A program made the translations under genes and the position numbers. Shown here one piece after another: positions 1 through 5,466 of a stretch of DNA of 6,064 nt. The stretch comes from an uncultured Bacteroides sp. (lineage in GTDB: Bacteria > Bacteroidota > Bacteroidia > Bacteroidales > Bacteroidaceae). Location: positions 1 to 6,064 of the forward strand of contig URCM01000141.1 in assembly GCA_900546355.1 (NCBI GenBank), written 5' to 3'. The notes beneath the pieces were generated by a model. The model was not told the DNA's origin. It saw nothing but the letters and a program-made list of their open reading frames with translations, and did not search any database. Position 1 is the stretch's first letter. Every line of letters begins with the position of its first letter.

Positions 1-94
1 GAATTTACAAAAATCCGTTCGTATTAGGCCTCTAATCAGAGCTTTTTATCATCTACCCCCCTTATTTTTCATATGTATGTCAAAGAACAATGGA

Positions 95-556
95 TTATTT
101 CTTTATTTTTATGGCTTTTACTAAATGAAGCTCCTTTATACCGAGTTTACGAAGTTCGGGTGAATGCACATAAATGACACCGACCTCATAAGTGTCGGGC
201 TTCACATGAAAACTGTAAAGCAGATAACCGGTATATGGCTTGGCAAGCAGGCACGCATGGTAATGATACTTTCCGTCACTCACCGGAAAAATATACTCTT
301 TCTCGCACAGACGCCTGAAAATGCCGTAGGCTTCGTCCTCGCTGAACACACGAACCATCCTGATGTCCGTGCAGTTGCGTGTATAGGGCTGACCGATGGC
401 CTTGCCGTTCGGGAAAAGGACGGCAAGGATGCTGTCGGAATCCCCTTGCTCAGACGCAAATGACCTGATGTCGCCTGCCGACAAAACAAGCAACATCAGG
501 ATAAACATACGCAGGACGGCGTAACATACCGGATTATTTATACTTCTTGTACGCAT
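95..556 (-). CDS. Hypothetical secreted/periplasmic protein, partner of the muramidase
   Basis: 153 aa, family not recognised. A basic N-terminus (MRTRS...VLR) is followed by a hydrophobic core at 17-28 (MFILMLLVLSAG) and a plausible signal peptidase I site near SFA-SEQ (residue 34). There is no lipobox cysteine, so it is probably periplasmic or secreted. The mature part has three cysteines (62, 84, 102) and a beta-rich C-terminus (YHYHACLLAKPYTGYLLYSF, YEVGVIYVHS). The start at 556 overlaps the muramidase end by 23 nt; Met17 (ATG at 508) is an alternative start that would still leave the hydrophobic core. Overlap with a cell-wall hydrolase gene plus export suggests a job in the same compartment as the enzyme's substrate, such as inhibition or immunity (inference). 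It is the last gene of the operon in the window. Confidence 0.8.
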   Translation of the reverse strand: MRTRSINNPVCYAVLRMFILMLLVLSAGDIRSFASEQGDSDSILAVLFPNGKAIGQPYTRNCTDIRMVRVFSEDEAYGIFRRLCEKEYIFPVSDGKYHYHACLLAKPYTGYLLYSFHVKPDTYEVGVIYVHSPELRKLGIKELHLVKAIKIKK

Positions 557-1334
557 TTTCCAATTTCATGTCATATTGGTTCTGGGCATAAGACGGACCG
601 TTGTAATGACGGGCAAACTCTTTCCAGTCAAGTGTACGGAGATACTTGTCCCATTTGTTCCCTTGCAGGAAGCGGACGAACAGATCCAGCTGCCTGCCCT
701 CGTTTTCCGTCATGTCACCGACGAACTCGCTTACATTCTTGCAGCCGCAAGCCTTGTAATTGAATCCCATGATCTGTGCCAGCCCCCAGCTTGCGGAAGA
801 ATCGGCGGCTTCACGATGGATGGCACGGGCTTTCTCCAGACGGTCATATTCCTTTATGCCGCCCTTATAGTGGCTTTTGTCCCACTTCGGATAAAGAATA
901 TCCTCGTTTCCTTTCCGGTATTTCTCCGGGTCAATGCCTCTTTCCTTTAACTGGCTCCAGAAGATGTGGCCTTCAAAAAGAATGGTCGGATAACCCGGAG
1001 ATAAGAAACCGCCCTTATTGCCAGTTTCCACTTCAAGAACGGCTTTGACCGCTGCCACTTCTACACCGAGCAGACCGGCAGCTCTCTCATAATCGGCATC
1101 ATTGATGCGATAGGAAGAAAGGGCGCGGGCATCCTCGTTCTGAAGCAAGTCCCAGGTACGTTTGCCGACTATGCCGTCGGCGTCCAGTCGTCCGTCACGC
1201 TGGAATTTACGGACGGCAGCATCCGTTTCCGCGTCAAAAACACCTGTTCCGTTCACCTTATATCCCCACTTGCAGAGAAGTTGTTGGAGCAGTTCCACGT
1301 CCGGACCGGTCGAATTTAATCTGATTGTTTGCAT
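534..1334 (-). CDS. Peptidoglycan-binding N-acetylmuramidase (DUF3380/Muramidase family)
   Basis: 266 aa. Residues 1-65 are a PG_binding_1 domain (VELLQQLLCKWGY, DAETDAAVRKFQRDGRLDADG, VGKRTWDLL). Residues about 78-262 match the DUF3380 N-acetylmuramidase family, which hydrolyses the MurNAc-GlcNAc glycan bond and is common in phage endolysins. Visible hallmarks are AVLEVETGNKGGFLS (98-112) with candidate catalytic Glu101 or Glu103, YPTILFEGHIFW (115-126), SSASWGLAQIMGFNY (179-193) and FARHYNGP (240-247). Length and domain order agree with modular DUF3380 endolysins. There is no signal peptide, so the enzyme needs cell lysis, a holin or another export route to reach peptidoglycan; none is encoded nearby. 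The ATG at 1334 follows an A8 run (1346-1339) and the hairpin. Its end overlaps the next gene by 23 nt. Confidence 0.92.
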   Translation of the reverse strand: MQTIRLNSTGPDVELLQQLLCKWGYKVNGTGVFDAETDAAVRKFQRDGRLDADGIVGKRTWDLLQNEDARALSSYRINDADYERAAGLLGVEVAAVKAVLEVETGNKGGFLSPGYPTILFEGHIFWSQLKERGIDPEKYRKGNEDILYPKWDKSHYKGGIKEYDRLEKARAIHREAADSSASWGLAQIMGFNYKACGCKNVSEFVGDMTENEGRQLDLFVRFLQGNKWDKYLRTLDWKEFARHYNGPSYAQNQYDMKLENAYKKYK

Positions 1335-1360
1335 AATCTTTTTTTTAATGGTTATGTTGT

Positions 1361-1410
1361 TAAAATGAAAAGGAGCGGCGAGCCCCTCAATGCTTTTCCC
1401 GCACGCTCCT
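1361..1410 (-). terminator. Intra-operon terminator or attenuator hairpin
   Basis: AGGAGCG (1371-1377) and CGCTCCT (1404-1410) are perfect 7-bp inverted repeats. Inside them GCGGG and CTCGC add about five further pairs, with one G-U pair and a bulge. On the minus strand the hairpin is followed by TTTCATTTTA, a U-rich stretch. It lies in the 96-nt gap between the 111-aa gene and the muramidase gene, the longest gap in the operon. It would reduce or condition read-through into the muramidase gene, or stabilise the upstream mRNA. Confidence 0.65.
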
Positions 1411-1430
1411 CAGGACGATATGAAACGGCA

Positions 1431-1766
1431 TTATATCAATCCTTTGTTCATAGCTGTAACCTCATACAGGGCTTTATATACCCGGTAAAGGAACTGGAAC
1501 AGTTCGGTTGCGCTGAACTCGCCGTCCTTACCGATACCGATGTCCTTGTTCTTTCCCGAAGGGTCGAAAAACAGGTTGTCGGGAAGTTGCGGACCGCTTT
1601 CCACCAATGACGGGTAGAACTTCTCTTTCCACAGCTTCATGTCTTCATCGTTGAACTTTACATTACCTTTTGTCTGCGGATACTTTGACACATACTTTTC
1701 CAGCATGGTTGCACAAGCCACCAGCATTTCGGACTGTCCGTCCAGACATTTTTCAAATGGATTCAT
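1431..1766 (-). CDS. Hypothetical 111-aa acidic/helical protein
   Basis: No family is recognised. The 111 residues start MNPFEKCLDGQSEMLVACAT and appear mostly helical at both ends, with a loop in the middle (ESGPQLPDNLFFDPSGKNKD, 56-75) and a final helix (ATELFQFLYRVYKALYEVTA, 86-105). The loop plus GIGKDGEFSATELF has a loose Asp/Gly pattern reminiscent of a calcium-binding loop, but it does not fit the EF-hand consensus well enough to call. There is no signal peptide. It starts 12 nt after the 175-aa gene, so it is in the same operon. A terminator-like hairpin follows its stop codon, making it the last gene before the muramidase unit. Confidence 0.75.
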   Translation of the reverse strand: MNPFEKCLDGQSEMLVACATMLEKYVSKYPQTKGNVKFNDEDMKLWKEKFYPSLVESGPQLPDNLFFDPSGKNKDIGIGKDGEFSATELFQFLYRVYKALYEVTAMNKGLI

Positions 1767-1778
1767 AAATTACATTTT

Positions 1779-2306
1779 TTAAGAGTTGATAAAATATATG
1801 GTTAACAAACACTCTTTCCCTTTCGTCAGACGAAGGAAAAGCTTTTTCTCCGAGAGTATTTTTTTGTTGATCAGTTCAATTTTTCCTCCGTCTTGAAACG
1901 AGACACTGATTACGGTCTTGTCCCCTATACGCCGGGTTGTCAACCGCGACACTTCTACACGAGGTATGCTGAGCAGGAAAAGATAGGCGTCCACAAAATT
2001 TGCCGGACGTACCTTCCATTCCGCACGGTTGCCGTTCTTCCGTACGGAAAAGAGCCGTTTTTTGCTCAAATGTTCCAGCCGTTTGCAGATGATGTCGGCA
2101 GAAATGCTGCTTTCGGGGAATCCTTCAGGAGAAAGGGGCGGAATGTCCGGCATCGGAACCGGAGGTACACCGGGAGAATCCGGCGGGGTATCGGTATGCC
2201 TGTTCTCATAGGGTTCCTCTTTCCGAAGTCCCAGTGAGCGCAAAAACGCAACGTACCATCGGTGTATGGTGGACTTGACCCGTTTCCATGTTCCTTTTTT
2301 TTCCAT
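1779..2306 (-). CDS. Hypothetical 175-aa protein with proline-rich linker
   Basis: I do not recognise this family. Three parts are visible. First, a basic, aromatic N-terminal helix (residues 5-30, with HRWYVAFLRSLGLRK) that is amphipathic and could touch membrane or nucleic acid. Second, a Pro-rich linker at about 41-64 (PPDSPGVPPVPMPDIPPLSP). Third, a folded alpha/beta C-terminal domain of about 105 residues ending in beta strands (TVISVSFQDGGKIELI, LLTIYFINS). There is no signal peptide by inspection: the N-terminal hydrophobic stretch is short and interrupted by Arg and Lys. The gene follows the zinc-ribbon gene by 9 nt. Codons 2-4 (GAA AAA AAA) form an A8 run (2302-2295), a potential slippage site directly behind the start codon. 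Confidence 0.8.
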   Translation of the reverse strand: MEKKGTWKRVKSTIHRWYVAFLRSLGLRKEEPYENRHTDTPPDSPGVPPVPMPDIPPLSPEGFPESSISADIICKRLEHLSKKRLFSVRKNGNRAEWKVRPANFVDAYLFLLSIPRVEVSRLTTRRIGDKTVISVSFQDGGKIELINKKILSEKKLFLRLTKGKECLLTIYFINS

Positions 2307-2315
2307 GAGCGTTTT

Positions 2316-2549
2316 TTATCTGTTGAACTTGCTCTTTTTTTCCACATTCAGACGTGCCGCCTCCACTTTGGCAAGGGCGTTCAATGCTTTGGAAGACTGC
2401 CGACGGTCAATGTTCAGTCTCAAATGGCAAAACGGACATTGCAGATAGGTAGCCGAAAGCAATTCTGTTATACTCGTGGCAATGAATCTGCCGCATTGCG
2501 GACAGGCAAACCCCGGAACACGTTGTTCTTGTTGATTATTGTTTGCCAT
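2316..2549 (-). CDS. Small zinc-ribbon protein
   Basis: 77 aa. Two CxxC knuckles, CPQC at 16-19 and CPFC at 38-41, form a typical four-cysteine zinc ribbon. The remaining residues 50-75 look like a charged, Ala-rich helix (KALNALAKVEAARLN) that could mediate oligomerisation or binding. The ATG overlaps the end of the preceding DUF2589 gene by 14 bases, so it is likely made in fixed ratio with that protein. Zinc ribbons of this size serve as protein- or nucleic-acid-binding modules; nothing here tells which. It ends 9 nt before the next gene. An A7 run near the 3' end (2341-2335) lies within the reading frame. Confidence 0.85.
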   Translation of the reverse strand: MANNNQQEQRVPGFACPQCGRFIATSITELLSATYLQCPFCHLRLNIDRRQSSKALNALAKVEAARLNVEKKSKFNR

Positions 2550-3174
2550 TTCCTTCTTCCTCCTTATTTTCTTTTTCTGAAGATGGACCGTTTATATCTT
2601 CTATCTGAAGATTGTTGGTTGTCAGATGAAGCAGGTTCGCCACACCGCCGGGCATGTCAGCCTGCTGCATCTTGACTTTTATCTTCATATTGGCTGTCAG
2701 CGATTGCTGCGTTGTCGTCTTCACACTGCCGCTGGCACTGCTTGGAGCCATAGATACACGCAGCTTGACACCGTCGTTGCTGTTTCCTTCCGATTGGGGT
2801 TCACCTTTCTTAAATGAAAATGTGGCATCCTTGTCCGCACTGATCGCATCTACGACCTGTATGTCGAAATCGAAATCCGCTTCTTTTACCTGCAACAGAG
2901 GAAGCGGGACAAGGGTCAGCAGCGGAATGCTGATTCTTTGCAGACGTGTGCCATTCACATCCTGGCTCGTGAATGTGAAATCAAGTGTCCGTAACTTGCC
3001 GCCCTTGCCCGTCTCCTTGTCATATTCTTCAAATGCCAGTTCTATCAGGTAGCTCAGATACCTTCTGGCGGAAATGGTATCCGCGTCTATTGTGGCAACC
3101 AATGGGCCGGAAATAAGGTCTTTCAGTTCCATCACTTGGCTGCTGATGTTCTTTTGGTTATTCTCACTTGCCAT
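2536..3174 (-). CDS. DUF2589 domain-containing protein (second copy)
   Basis: 212 aa, a second DUF2589 protein in the operon. LKDLISGPLVATIDADTISA (17-36) corresponds to the N-terminal helix of the first copy. IPLLTLVPLPLLQVKEADFD (83-102) is the hallmark strand and MPGGVANLLHL (174-184) the C-terminal motif. Between them is a Ser/Thr/Lys-rich low-complexity region (about 115-160) like that of the first copy. It lacks the extra beta domain and instead ends in an acidic, Glu/Lys-rich tail (KENKEEEGNGKQ). The last 14 bases overlap the start of the zinc-ribbon gene in another frame, indicating translational coupling. The two copies are clearly diverged paralogues and not a recent duplication, which suggests distinct roles in one complex (inference). 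Confidence 0.87.
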   Translation of the reverse strand: MASENNQKNISSQVMELKDLISGPLVATIDADTISARRYLSYLIELAFEEYDKETGKGGKLRTLDFTFTSQDVNGTRLQRISIPLLTLVPLPLLQVKEADFDFDIQVVDAISADKDATFSFKKGEPQSEGNSNDGVKLRVSMAPSSASGSVKTTTQQSLTANMKIKVKMQQADMPGGVANLLHLTTNNLQIEDINGPSSEKENKEEEGNGKQ

Positions 3175-3205
3175 GATTATGGGGTTTTATGTTGTACGAT
3201 TGAAT

Positions 3206-3991
3206 TTATTTGTTCTCATCCTGATATAGCCTGATGTCGCGAGGGTCAAGTTTCAGATGGAGTGTGTGGACACATTCGTCAGGAAGTTTCGCTATTTCTT
3301 CCGAATTAACCGTTACATCAAGAGAAGGAACGAATTTCTTGCGTTTCAAGTCCAAATCCTTCAGGGACTCGTCCAGCACCGTCTTGACCGACTGGCGGAT
3401 GTCCTGCCTTACCTTTTCGCGGAGTAAAGTGCCGCCCGCCTGGTCAAAATGAAAATTGAAATCCTTGTTGTTAAGTACTTCTTCCTCGCAGGTCGAAATC
3501 ACGCATTTCATGATTTGCCCCCGGTTGGCAGTACCGTCGTCGTTGATAAGTGTGAGGAACGACTCACGGAATGATTTAAGAATCTTACGACTCAGATAGG
3601 CACAAAAATCACGTTTCATATCCGGAGCGCTGTTCAGCATGAGTACGGGGTTGTCCTCCCCTTCAGCGCTGTTCGCGGGCATTGCTTCCTGAAATGTTTT
3701 CAGCACACTGGCCAATACGGTATTGGCAAGCTGCGAACTGATCTCTTTCGAGAGTGTCCGCAATGCCGGATAATTGATTTCAAACTGTTCCTTTTGGGCG
3801 GAATCGTCCTTTACTCCATATTGGATACCCAGCTCGAGTTCACCGAGCGCAATGGCGGGCAGGTGGAACCTTTCCAGACGTCCGTCCCGTCTGTAAATCT
3901 CTTCCAGCGATGCGGCATACATGTTGGCTTCATGTTGTGCCGATACCATATCGCGGAGGATTGAACTGATAATTGTACTTAATTGAGCCAT
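3206..3991 (-). CDS. Hypothetical 261-aa protein, possible distant DUF2589 relative
   Basis: I do not recognise a named family. The N-terminus (residues 1-60) has an amphipathic helix with repeated alanines, then HLPAIALGELELGIQYGV (43-60). This layout, helix followed by a Pro-containing hydrophobic strand and an acidic beta strand, parallels the PLLTxVPxP...DxxF segment of the two flanking DUF2589 proteins, so remote homology is possible. Residues about 75-105 and 125-215 are predominantly helical and charged; a Ser/Glu-rich loop lies near 105-115. The C-terminus (about 218-256) looks beta-stranded, with LDVTVNSEEIAKLPDE. There is no signal peptide or transmembrane segment. It sits between two DUF2589 genes with 31-nt gaps on both sides, so the three products probably act together, perhaps as one assembly (inference). 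Confidence 0.8.
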   Translation of the reverse strand: MAQLSTIISSILRDMVSAQHEANMYAASLEEIYRRDGRLERFHLPAIALGELELGIQYGVKDDSAQKEQFEINYPALRTLSKEISSQLANTVLASVLKTFQEAMPANSAEGEDNPVLMLNSAPDMKRDFCAYLSRKILKSFRESFLTLINDDGTANRGQIMKCVISTCEEEVLNNKDFNFHFDQAGGTLLREKVRQDIRQSVKTVLDESLKDLDLKRKKFVPSLDVTVNSEEIAKLPDECVHTLHLKLDPRDIRLYQDENK

Positions 3992-4022
3992 AAGATTCTT
4001 TTTTAGGTTTTAATGATCTGAA

Positions 4023-4868
4023 TTACTGTTCTACTTTCACATTCAGCTTTTTGTCGGCATTGTCAGTAACTTCAACAGTGTAATCACCGATAGCCTTCAA
4101 TTCAAAGACTGCGCTCTCTGCATTGGTTTCAGTAGCGTTGCAAGGATTTCCGTTTCCATCTGTTACTTTGACTTTTTCAGATTCGAACAGACCGTTGCAG
4201 TTCTTGTAAGTGACAATCAAAGTCGCATTGCCGTTCGGGTCAAGAGTCAACTTGCGAGCATTGACTTCAAGTGTACCTTTTGGATTGCTGACATCCATCG
4301 CGCTGCCCAACAGTTCAAGCACTTTTGCCAGACCTGCCGGCATACTGTCCTGTCCGGCCTTCACCGCCACGTCCATTGTGTATTCCACACTGTAACGTGA
4401 ATCCTGTGTAGCCTTTGAGTCCTTTTTGGATGAATAGTTGGCTTTCATGTCTGCTTCCACGCTGAAAGGTCCCCAGCCGGCTTTGGCTTTGATGTTTGCC
4501 CCGGCATCTATCGCCTCAGAAGATGTGTTCTCCTGAACCGAAGAAGATGATGCAGAAATGTTGGCCTTGAAGTTGATGTCCACGTTCTGGATTGCAATGT
4601 ACGGGATAGGTACAATGGTCAGCAACGGAACATTCAGCTGTACCATGCGTCCGTCCTGCATGAACTGGAACGATACGTTCACGGCTTCTTTCTGATTTGT
4701 CTGCGGATTAACCGTCAGACCTACTTCCTGAATAAACTGCCATGATGTCTGGGCTGCCATAGCCTGTGCTTCGATTGCAGCTTTCAACGGACCTCCGATA
4801 ATGGAACCGAAGGGAATCGCTTGTAGTGCACTGGTTGCTACTTGCGAAGGGGTGGTGTCAATTGCCAT
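4023..4868 (-). CDS. DUF2589 domain-containing protein with C-terminal beta-rich extension
   Basis: 281 aa. It has the layout of the DUF2589 family, whose function is not known to me. Residues 18-52 form an amphipathic helical region (GSIIGGPLKAAIEAQAMAAQ). The family hallmark PLLTIVPIPYIAIQNVDINF lies at 81-100 and a second conserved motif, MPAGLAKVLELL, at 176-187. Residues 101-160 are Ser/Ala/Lys-rich and low in complexity. After the domain, about residues 197-281 form an extra beta-rich segment (DPNGNATLIVTYKN and GDYTVEVTDNADKKLNVKVE) resembling an Ig-like or carbohydrate-binding-type fold, which the second DUF2589 protein lacks. There is no signal peptide, so it is probably made in the cytoplasm. 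It is first in the operon behind a strong ribosome binding site, so it may be the most abundant product. The next gene follows after 31 nt. Confidence 0.88.
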   Translation of the reverse strand: MAIDTTPSQVATSALQAIPFGSIIGGPLKAAIEAQAMAAQTSWQFIQEVGLTVNPQTNQKEAVNVSFQFMQDGRMVQLNVPLLTIVPIPYIAIQNVDINFKANISASSSSVQENTSSEAIDAGANIKAKAGWGPFSVEADMKANYSSKKDSKATQDSRYSVEYTMDVAVKAGQDSMPAGLAKVLELLGSAMDVSNPKGTLEVNARKLTLDPNGNATLIVTYKNCNGLFESEKVKVTDGNGNPCNATETNAESAVFELKAIGDYTVEVTDNADKKLNVKVEQ

Positions 4869-4872
4869 AATG

Positions 4873-4879
4873 ACCTCCT
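4873..4879 (-). promoter_or_regulatory. Strong Shine-Dalgarno site of the first DUF2589 gene
   Basis: The minus strand reads A7-GGAGGT-CATT-ATG, with AGGAGGT at 4879-4873 placed four bases before the start codon at 4868. This is close to perfect anti-16S complementarity. The other genes of the window start after A-rich leaders with no such motif, as is typical of Bacteroidales. It fixes the start of the 281-aa protein and suggests high translation of the first gene. Confidence 0.7.
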
Positions 4880-4913
4880 TTTTTTAATTGTTAATAATAA
4901 ATTGTTTTAATGT

Positions 4914-4976
4914 AACCTGTAGGTTTACGATGGTAAATTTACGGGAGGCATATAAGTGGGGCAAATTTGTTTTACG
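4914..4976. repeat. Candidate operator cluster: three TTTACG repeats and two palindromes
   Basis: TTTACG occurs on the plus strand at 4924-4929, 4938-4943 and 4971-4976, spaced 14 and 33 nt apart. The middle copy is part of a perfect 10-bp palindrome GTAAATTTAC (4933-4942) that covers the putative -7 element. AACCTGTAGGTT (4914-4925) is a second inverted repeat with a 2-nt centre, located at the expected transcription start. Short repeated sites overlapping a promoter suggest regulator binding, plausibly by the adjacent LytTR protein, though the binding protein is an inference. Confidence 0.35.
4934..4965 (-). promoter_or_regulatory. Bacteroides-type promoter of the DUF2589 operon
   Basis: On the minus strand TTTG (4965-4962) is followed after 20 nt by TAAATTTA (4941-4934). 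This differs from the Bacteroides -7 consensus TAnnTTTG at one position, and the spacing fits the -33/-7 arrangement of the Bacteroidetes primary sigma factor. It would start transcription near 4928 and leave a leader of about 60 nt before the first operon gene. The promoter lies between the LytTR stop codon and the operon, and is the best such match in this gap. Confidence 0.5.
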
Positions 4977-5003
4977 AACTGCCGGAATCCTTTATGAACA
5001 ACA

Positions 5004-5303
5004 TTACAACGGATTCTTTCTGACACCGATAAAAGAGAAATGCTCAAAGAAATCTTTGCGGTATTCGCGACCTATCGGAATATATTGGCCGTTCATTCTT
5101 ACACAGTTTCCAGCGATACTTTCAACATTTCTGACATTTACAATATATGAACGATGTATCCTCATAAACTTTTTCTGAGGGAGGTCTTTCATGATATTGG
5201 CCAGATTGATTGAAACCATCATTTTGTTTCCATCCCTAAAATGGATGCAACTGTAACTTCCGTCAGCCTTAATCCATAGAATATCTTCGTCATCCACTTT
5301 CAA
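5004..5303 (-). CDS. LytTR-family DNA-binding transcriptional regulator
   Basis: Single LytTR domain without a response-regulator receiver domain. From the TTG at 5303 it is 99 aa. DDEDILWIKADGSYSCIHF (residues 4-22) matches the beta-strand pair and the I.a.GsYs motif. The hallmark FMRIHRSYIVNVRNV lies at 46-60, and YIPIGREYRKDFFEHF at 74-89 matches the C-terminal strand and helix. LytTR domains are known to bind DNA, often at paired short direct repeats. The start is uncertain. The same frame is open upstream to a TAG near 5361 and encodes YLLIWNQTDY, which looks like the first strand of the fold, but no ATG occurs there. TTG 5303 or GTG 5297 are the possible starts if no frameshift is involved; the alternative is fusion with the 58-aa ORF. 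It lies 135 bases upstream of the DUF2589 operon on the same strand and is its likely regulator (inference). Confidence 0.85.
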   Translation of the reverse strand: MKVDDEDILWIKADGSYSCIHFRDGNKMMVSINLANIMKDLPQKKFMRIHRSYIVNVRNVESIAGNCVRMNGQYIPIGREYRKDFFEHFSFIGVRKNPL

Positions 5304-5466
5304 ATAATCTGTCTGGTTCCATATCAGCAGATACTTTTTTCTTAATAGGGGTTGATGATTCTAAGTTCAATGCGATATTTCTACAACCCGAATTAACTTC
5401 AAATCGTATAGGCAATCCTGCCAGACTTTCAGGCAAGGTTATCACCAAAGATAGTTTCTCTTCCAT
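5290..5466 (-). CDS. 58-aa ORF, probable N-terminal half of the LytTR regulator (frame-shifted)
   Basis: A complete short ORF starts ATG GAA GAG at 5466, with an in-frame TAA just upstream that makes this the only ATG start. It runs MEEKLSLVITLPESLAGLPI and on to DRLFESG, then TGA at 5292-5290. It carries an A6 run (5340-5335) in the codons AAG AAA AAA GTA. If one A were absent, the frame would read KKK and continue directly into YLLIWNQTDYLKVDDEDI and the LytTR domain, giving a single protein of about 153 aa. That junction restores what looks like the first beta strand of the LytTR fold. The region upstream of the run is therefore best read as the N-terminal part of the regulator, separated by a one-base difference. 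Alternatives are a real 58-aa leader peptide coupled to LytTR translation, or an unrelated chance ORF. Confidence 0.5.
   Translation of the reverse strand: MEEKLSLVITLPESLAGLPIRFEVNSGCRNIALNLESSTPIKKKVSADMEPDRLFESG

Noticed and set aside
28..47. Small hairpin CTCT-AATC-AGAG followed by five T on the plus strand.
   Set aside because: The stem is only 4-5 bp with a bulge and no plus-strand gene ends there. It does not work as a terminator for the minus-strand operon either, because the U-rich tail is on the wrong side.
534..1334. Muramidase as part of a prophage lysis cassette.
   Set aside because: No holin, spanin, tail, capsid or terminase gene is visible, and its neighbours are DUF2589 and unknown proteins. 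A phage origin of the enzyme remains possible, but a prophage is not supported here.
1431..1766. Possible EF-hand calcium-binding loop in the 111-aa protein.
   Set aside because: The Asp and Gly spacing around DPSGKNKDIGIGKDGEF does not follow the canonical 12-residue loop.
2066..2489. Minus-strand alternative frames overlapping the zinc-ribbon, 175-aa and secreted-protein genes.
   Set aside because: These are Arg/Pro/Ser-rich shadow frames of real genes, without motifs or plausible starts of their own.
164..3452. Several plus-strand ORFs of 60-137 codons across the operon.
   Set aside because: They lie opposite well-supported minus-strand genes, show no recognisable domains, and have compositions typical of antisense frames, such as runs of Ser, Arg and Phe.
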